Shown one piece after another: positions 60,671 to 64,000 of a DNA stretch of 64,000 nucleotides. Numbering within the stretch: position 1 is the stretch's first letter; each line of letters opens with the position of its first letter. The translations under genes were made by a program, and so were the position numbers. Source of the DNA: JBKHYJ01 sp046565505 (GTDB lineage Bacteria; Acidobacteriota; Blastocatellia; UBA7656); NCBI GenBank assembly GCA_046565505.1, contig JBKHYJ010000010.1:25451-89450 (forward strand). The letters are read 5' to 3'. Below the pieces are notes generated by a model. The model had not been told where the DNA came from and did not search any database. It saw nothing but the letters and a program-made list of their open reading frames with translations.

Positions 60671-61139
60671 ACGGCCTGCGATGGGGCTGGAATAATCCAC
60701 CCTTCGCCATCGCATAACCGCGGGAAATACGCGGCAATCATAATGTGTTCAGAGAGAGTTGATTGAGCGGGTGGCTCAGACTAAATAACCGTCACCGCGT
60801 ATCACATGGTGCTGTATGTTGATTTACTGAACGAGTCTCAAAGATGCGGCCGCCCATCAGGCCCATACGAATATGGGCCACCCCTCCCGGCCTGGCGCGT
60901 GCCGGGCCTCAGTTTACCGCTAATCACCCGGAAGACGCTCTCGCTCTGTCAGCGGTTGCAATAGATCGCTTTGACTTGTTGCAGGCTCATAGAAATGCCG
61001 CCTTTGGGTGGACGCGTCTCGCCGTATTTTACGATTCATTGGTAGGAGGTCAATCGGCGCCATCAAGCAGGTCGCACTATCACGGGCCAGCCTATTGAGC
61101 TTTCCTTTTCTTAAATCAAAGCAGGTACAATGAATTCGT
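60671..61139. other. Intergenic region with two hairpins
   Basis: 469 bases. GGCCCATA-CGAA-TATGGGCC (60860-60879) is a perfect 8-bp stem with a CGAA loop. CCCGGC (60886-60891) and GCCGGG (60901-60906) form a second. An 84-codon frame at 60844 has no ribosome site and is not called. TACAAT at 61126-61131 lies 8 bases before the kinase ATG. Confidence 0.5.
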
Positions 61140-63449
61140 ATGGGCGTAGAATTGATCTCCCATTACAGGGTTATCAGGAAGCTCGGCGTGGGCGGCATGG
61201 GCGAAGTCCTTCTCGCGGAAGACACGAGACTGCGGCGGAAGGTTGCCTTAAAATTACTGTCCGCTGACCTGACACAAAATGAGGAGAAGCTCCGCCGGTT
61301 CGAACAAGAAGCCCAGGCGGCATCAGCACTGAACCACCCGAACATAGTCACGATTTACGATTTCGGCGAAGACGCTGGCGTGCACTTCATGGCCACAGAG
61401 TTCATCGAAGGAGAAACGCTACGCCAGCGCCTGGTTGACTCTCGAATGACGGTGCAAGAAGTATTGAACGTTGCCACACAGGTTGCGAGCGCGCTTTCGG
61501 CTGCACACCATGCGGGCATAATCCACCGTGATATAAAGCCGGAGAACGTCATGACGCGGCCCGATGGCTACGTTAAAGTACTCGATTTCGGAATAGCCAA
61601 GCTCATCGGGAATCAAGGCGCGCTCGGCGATACTCAATCCCTGACTGTTAAGGTGAATACAGACCCGGGCACGGTCCTCGGCACCATAAAATACATGTCT
61701 CCCGAGCAGGCGCGGGGGCAGGTAGTGGATGCGCGCTCGGACATCTTCAGCTTCGGCGTCCTGCTCTATGAGATGATCTCCGGCGTCTCACCGTTCGACG
61801 CAACAAGTATCGCCGAAGTCTTTATCTCCATACTCCAGCACCAGCCCCCACTGCTTACACGCTACCTGCCTGACGTACCGCCGGAGCTTGAGCGGATAAT
61901 TCGTAAGTGTCTAGAGAAACAGCGGGATTGGCGGTATCAGTCCGCCGACGAACTGATCGCCGACCTGAAGAATCTCTCCCTGCGTATCTCGCAGGAGCAG
62001 CCGGCCGCCAGGCTCACTACACCAATGGCAGCGCTCAGTTCTAACGAGCAGCCGGCGATGAAGGTCATCGCGTCAATAGCCGTGCTTCCATTCATCAACA
62101 TGAGCGCCGACCCTGAAAACGAGTACTTCTGCGATGGCTTGGCTGAAGAGTTGCTCAACGCGCTGTCGAAGGTAGAGGGCTTGAAAGTGGCAGCCCGTAC
62201 TTCTGCCTTCTCGTTTAAAGGTAAGGACGTAAAGATAGATGACATCGGCCGAGCACTGAATGTGAGCACAGTACTCGAGGGTAGCGTGCGAAAGGCGGGC
62301 GGCCGTCTGCGTGTCACTGCCCAGTTAATCGACGTTGCCGATGGTTACCACCTTTGGTCGGAGCGGTACGACCGCCTGATGGAAGACGTGTTTGATATTC
62401 AGGACGAGATAACCCTTGCGATAGTTGACGCGCTGAAGCTGACGCTGCTTGGGGAGCAGAAGGAAAGCCTGCTGAGGCGGCACACGGACAACACTGAGGC
62501 TTACCGGCTATACCTGAAGGGGCGCTATCATTTTAACAAGTGGACGGCCGAAGGACTCCGAAGCTCAATCGAGTTCTTCGAGCAGGCGATAGCATTAGAG
62601 CCGAATTACGCCCTGCCTTACACGGGCTTGGCTGACACTTATGGGACTATGAGGTTTTTCGGCTATGTCTCGCCTACAGCGGCTCAGCAGAAGACCGCGG
62701 AGTCGGTTGAAAGGGCGTTGGAGCTTGACGAGACTCTTGCAGAGGCCCATCTGATGAGGGCTAAGAACGAGTACTTCTACCAGTACAACTTCCCGGCGGC
62801 GGTGCGGGAGTACAGGCGGGCTATCGAACTCAACCCTAACTCATCCGACGCGCGCATATTTTACGCCTACTGTTTGTTGCAGTATAAGCAGCGGGTAGAT
62901 CAGGCTCTGGCTGAAGCTAGGCGGGCACAAGAGCTTGACCCGCTTTCGCTAGTAGTCAACATGATTTATGCGTTTCTGTTTATACAGGCGGGCCTATACG
63001 ACGAGGCACGGAACCAGGGCCTGAAACTGCTCGAATTGGAGCCGGGCTTCTACGGCGCGCATTGGGTCATAGGTGGAGCGCTTTTGAAAAAGGGATTGTA
63101 TGAAGACGCGATAGCTGAATGCGAGAAGGCTATGAGCCTGGGCGGCGGGGCACAGGCTATGGGGCTGCTCGGACACGCTTACGGTGTTGTGGGCAAGCGC
63201 GATAAGGCGCAAACGATGATCGAACGACTGATAGAACAGAGGGAGCAAGGGTTTGCCGTCGCATACCAGATTGCCACCGTACATGCGGGGCTCGGCGATA
63301 GTGAGAAGGCGCTTGAATGGCTGGAGAAAGCCTATGAAGAACGCAACGGAGGATTGACGGCGCTGAAAGTAGATCCCGCGTTCGACGCTGTTCGCTCCGA
63401 CCAGCGCTTCCAAGACCTGTTATCCCGCGTCGGACTGAGTAGTGATTGA
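61140..63449 (+). CDS. Ser/Thr protein kinase with TolB-like and TPR domains
   Basis: 769 residues. The kinase (about 8-275) is intact: LGVGGMGEVLLAED, ALKLL lysine, HRDIKPENVMT, DFGIAK, SPEQARG and WRYQSADE. No membrane helix is apparent. A TolB-like region follows (SIAVLPFINMSADPENEYFCDG, about 315) and TPRs to the end (RRHTDNTEAYRLYLKGRYHF closely matches the pseudokinase at 33996). Probable soluble relative of the other two. ATG 61140; no ribosome site, but TACAAT 8 bases upstream suggests a leaderless transcript. Confidence 0.92.
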   Translation: MGVELISHYRVIRKLGVGGMGEVLLAEDTRLRRKVALKLLSADLTQNEEKLRRFEQEAQAASALNHPNIVTIYDFGEDAGVHFMATEFIEGETLRQRLVDSRMTVQEVLNVATQVASALSAAHHAGIIHRDIKPENVMTRPDGYVKVLDFGIAKLIGNQGALGDTQSLTVKVNTDPGTVLGTIKYMSPEQARGQVVDARSDIFSFGVLLYEMISGVSPFDATSIAEVFISILQHQPPLLTRYLPDVPPELERIIRKCLEKQRDWRYQSADELIADLKNLSLRISQEQPAARLTTPMAALSSNEQPAMKVIASIAVLPFINMSADPENEYFCDGLAEELLNALSKVEGLKVAARTSAFSFKGKDVKIDDIGRALNVSTVLEGSVRKAGGRLRVTAQLIDVADGYHLWSERYDRLMEDVFDIQDEITLAIVDALKLTLLGEQKESLLRRHTDNTEAYRLYLKGRYHFNKWTAEGLRSSIEFFEQAIALEPNYALPYTGLADTYGTMRFFGYVSPTAAQQKTAESVERALELDETLAEAHLMRAKNEYFYQYNFPAAVREYRRAIELNPNSSDARIFYAYCLLQYKQRVDQALAEARRAQELDPLSLVVNMIYAFLFIQAGLYDEARNQGLKLLELEPGFYGAHWVIGGALLKKGLYEDAIAECEKAMSLGGGAQAMGLLGHAYGVVGKRDKAQTMIERLIEQREQGFAVAYQIATVHAGLGDSEKALEWLEKAYEERNGGLTALKVDPAFDAVRSDQRFQDLLSRVGLSSD

Positions 63450-63510
63450 AGAAATGCAATCTCCGACATGAGCTACTAATGAAGGAGTTCCATTAGAGGA
63501 TGCACGCTTT

Positions 63511-63780
63511 ATGGCTGTAGGTTACTACCATGCCGAGTGCGGCGGCCGACTCTCCGATACTAAACTGCACTCACGGGGCAAATCGCTCTGGCAATGCCCC
63601 GGCTGCAGGTTTATAGGCATCCCTTACACGGACATTAATATTGAAGACGAAGATAATGGCAACCTTAACCCTGTCCGTATTGAGATGGAAGATGCAACTA
63701 TTTATTTTCTCCACCTGCTAGACCCATGGGAGCGTTGCGTATTCTTTAAAACCGTAGAGGATGAAAAAAGGATCGAATGA
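63511..63780 (+). CDS. Small zinc-ribbon-like hypothetical protein
   Basis: 89 residues. The start YYHAECGGRL and LWQCPGCRFIGIPY suggest a metal-binding ribbon, although the first half-motif has only one Cys. An acidic stretch follows (DINIEDEDNGN) and a helix ends the protein. No family recognised. ATG 63511; 61 bases after the kinase. Confidence 0.6.
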   Translation: MAVGYYHAECGGRLSDTKLHSRGKSLWQCPGCRFIGIPYTDINIEDEDNGNLNPVRIEMEDATIYFLHLLDPWERCVFFKTVEDEKRIE

Positions 63781-64000
63781 ATTAAAGATCGTGGTTGGTA
63801 CTTGCATCAGAATCTTGTTGTAGGTGTAGCCATAGGCCATGTGAATGTAGGCAGCAAGGCCGGCCGGCCACCACCCCGCCTCCGCCAACACCTCTTCACA
63901 CCTCGCACCTCTCCTCACTCCGCCACTTCCGCACTACTGAATTAGCTCATTACACTCCCCAGGCCCAGGCCCCGGCGCCGCCTCGCAACACTCTATCGCA
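63781..64000. other. Right edge, no gene seen
   Basis: 220 bases to the window end. No convincing frame, RNA or repeat was found; a gene could begin beyond the edge. Confidence 0.4.

Noticed and set aside
60844..61098. An 84-codon plus-strand frame in the gap before the third kinase
   Set aside because: No ribosome site, hairpins within it, and no recognisable domain.

Overview
The window is high-GC bacterial DNA with many eukaryote-like Ser/Thr kinases fused to TPR or ATPase domains, a duplicated-orphan-permease type FtsX/MacB transporter, and several secreted peptidases and lipoproteins. Together these suggest an Acidobacteriota genome, most likely of the Blastocatellia/Pyrinomonadales type. 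That is inferred from gene content; there is no rRNA gene here to confirm it.

Layout. 0-5 kb: a membrane beta-propeller sensor with a cytoplasmic P-loop ATPase (5' end outside the window), followed by a soluble protein that joins a related ATPase to a Ser/Thr kinase. 5-12 kb, minus strand: membrane protein, feoB, feoA (behind a perfect Fur-like palindrome), CCA-adding-type nucleotidyltransferase, lipoprotein cytochrome c and glycyl-tRNA synthetase. 12-17 kb, plus strand: zinc-ribbon membrane protein, MarR regulator with BON-domain protein, HtrA protease and M28 peptidase. 17-23 kb: the permease, small hypothetical genes, an orphan STAS protein and a TPR protein. 23.6-28.8 kb: a two-gene carbohydrate operon (family 1-like glycosidase fused to a dTDP-4-dehydrorhamnose-reductase-like domain, then a GH2 enzyme). 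29-36.4 kb: a kinase-TPR receptor, a glycine-zipper envelope protein, and a pseudokinase-TPR protein; the two kinase-like genes have matching promoters. 36-46.6 kb: cysteine-desulfurase-like enzyme, FHA-winged-helix regulator, LysR regulator divergent from a serine beta-lactamase-like hydrolase, DinB/YfiT, isochorismatase, an Lrp-EamA pair, 1-Cys peroxiredoxin, FGE-like protein and alpha/beta hydrolase. 46.6-54.2 kb: a 52-residue metallothionein-like gene, DUF4126, a dynamin-like GTPase, two YsnF/DUF2382 stress proteins, a double cyclophilin, a single-cysteine glutaredoxin and a DUF488 protein.

54.2-58.1 kb is a lower-GC, decayed accessory region. It has an unusual TPR gene divergent from a tiny Cys-rich secreted peptide, tRNA-Pro(CGG), the C-terminal remnant of a tyrosine integrase just beyond that tRNA, tRNA-Ser(TGA), and an ISAs1-family transposase inactivated by an in-frame TGA. 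This fits an old integration event at the tRNA-Pro 3' end. 58-64 kb holds a large secreted DUF3352-like protein, a third kinase-TPR protein and a small zinc-ribbon-like gene.

The main theme is phosphorylation signalling: four kinase-fold proteins (three apparently active, one with all key catalytic residues lost), an FHA-type phosphothreonine reader fused to a DNA-binding domain, and a membrane sensor ATPase paired with an ATPase-kinase. The strongest candidate for an undescribed system is that sensor ATPase/ATPase-kinase pair at the left edge. All functional statements come from reading motifs; no database search was run.
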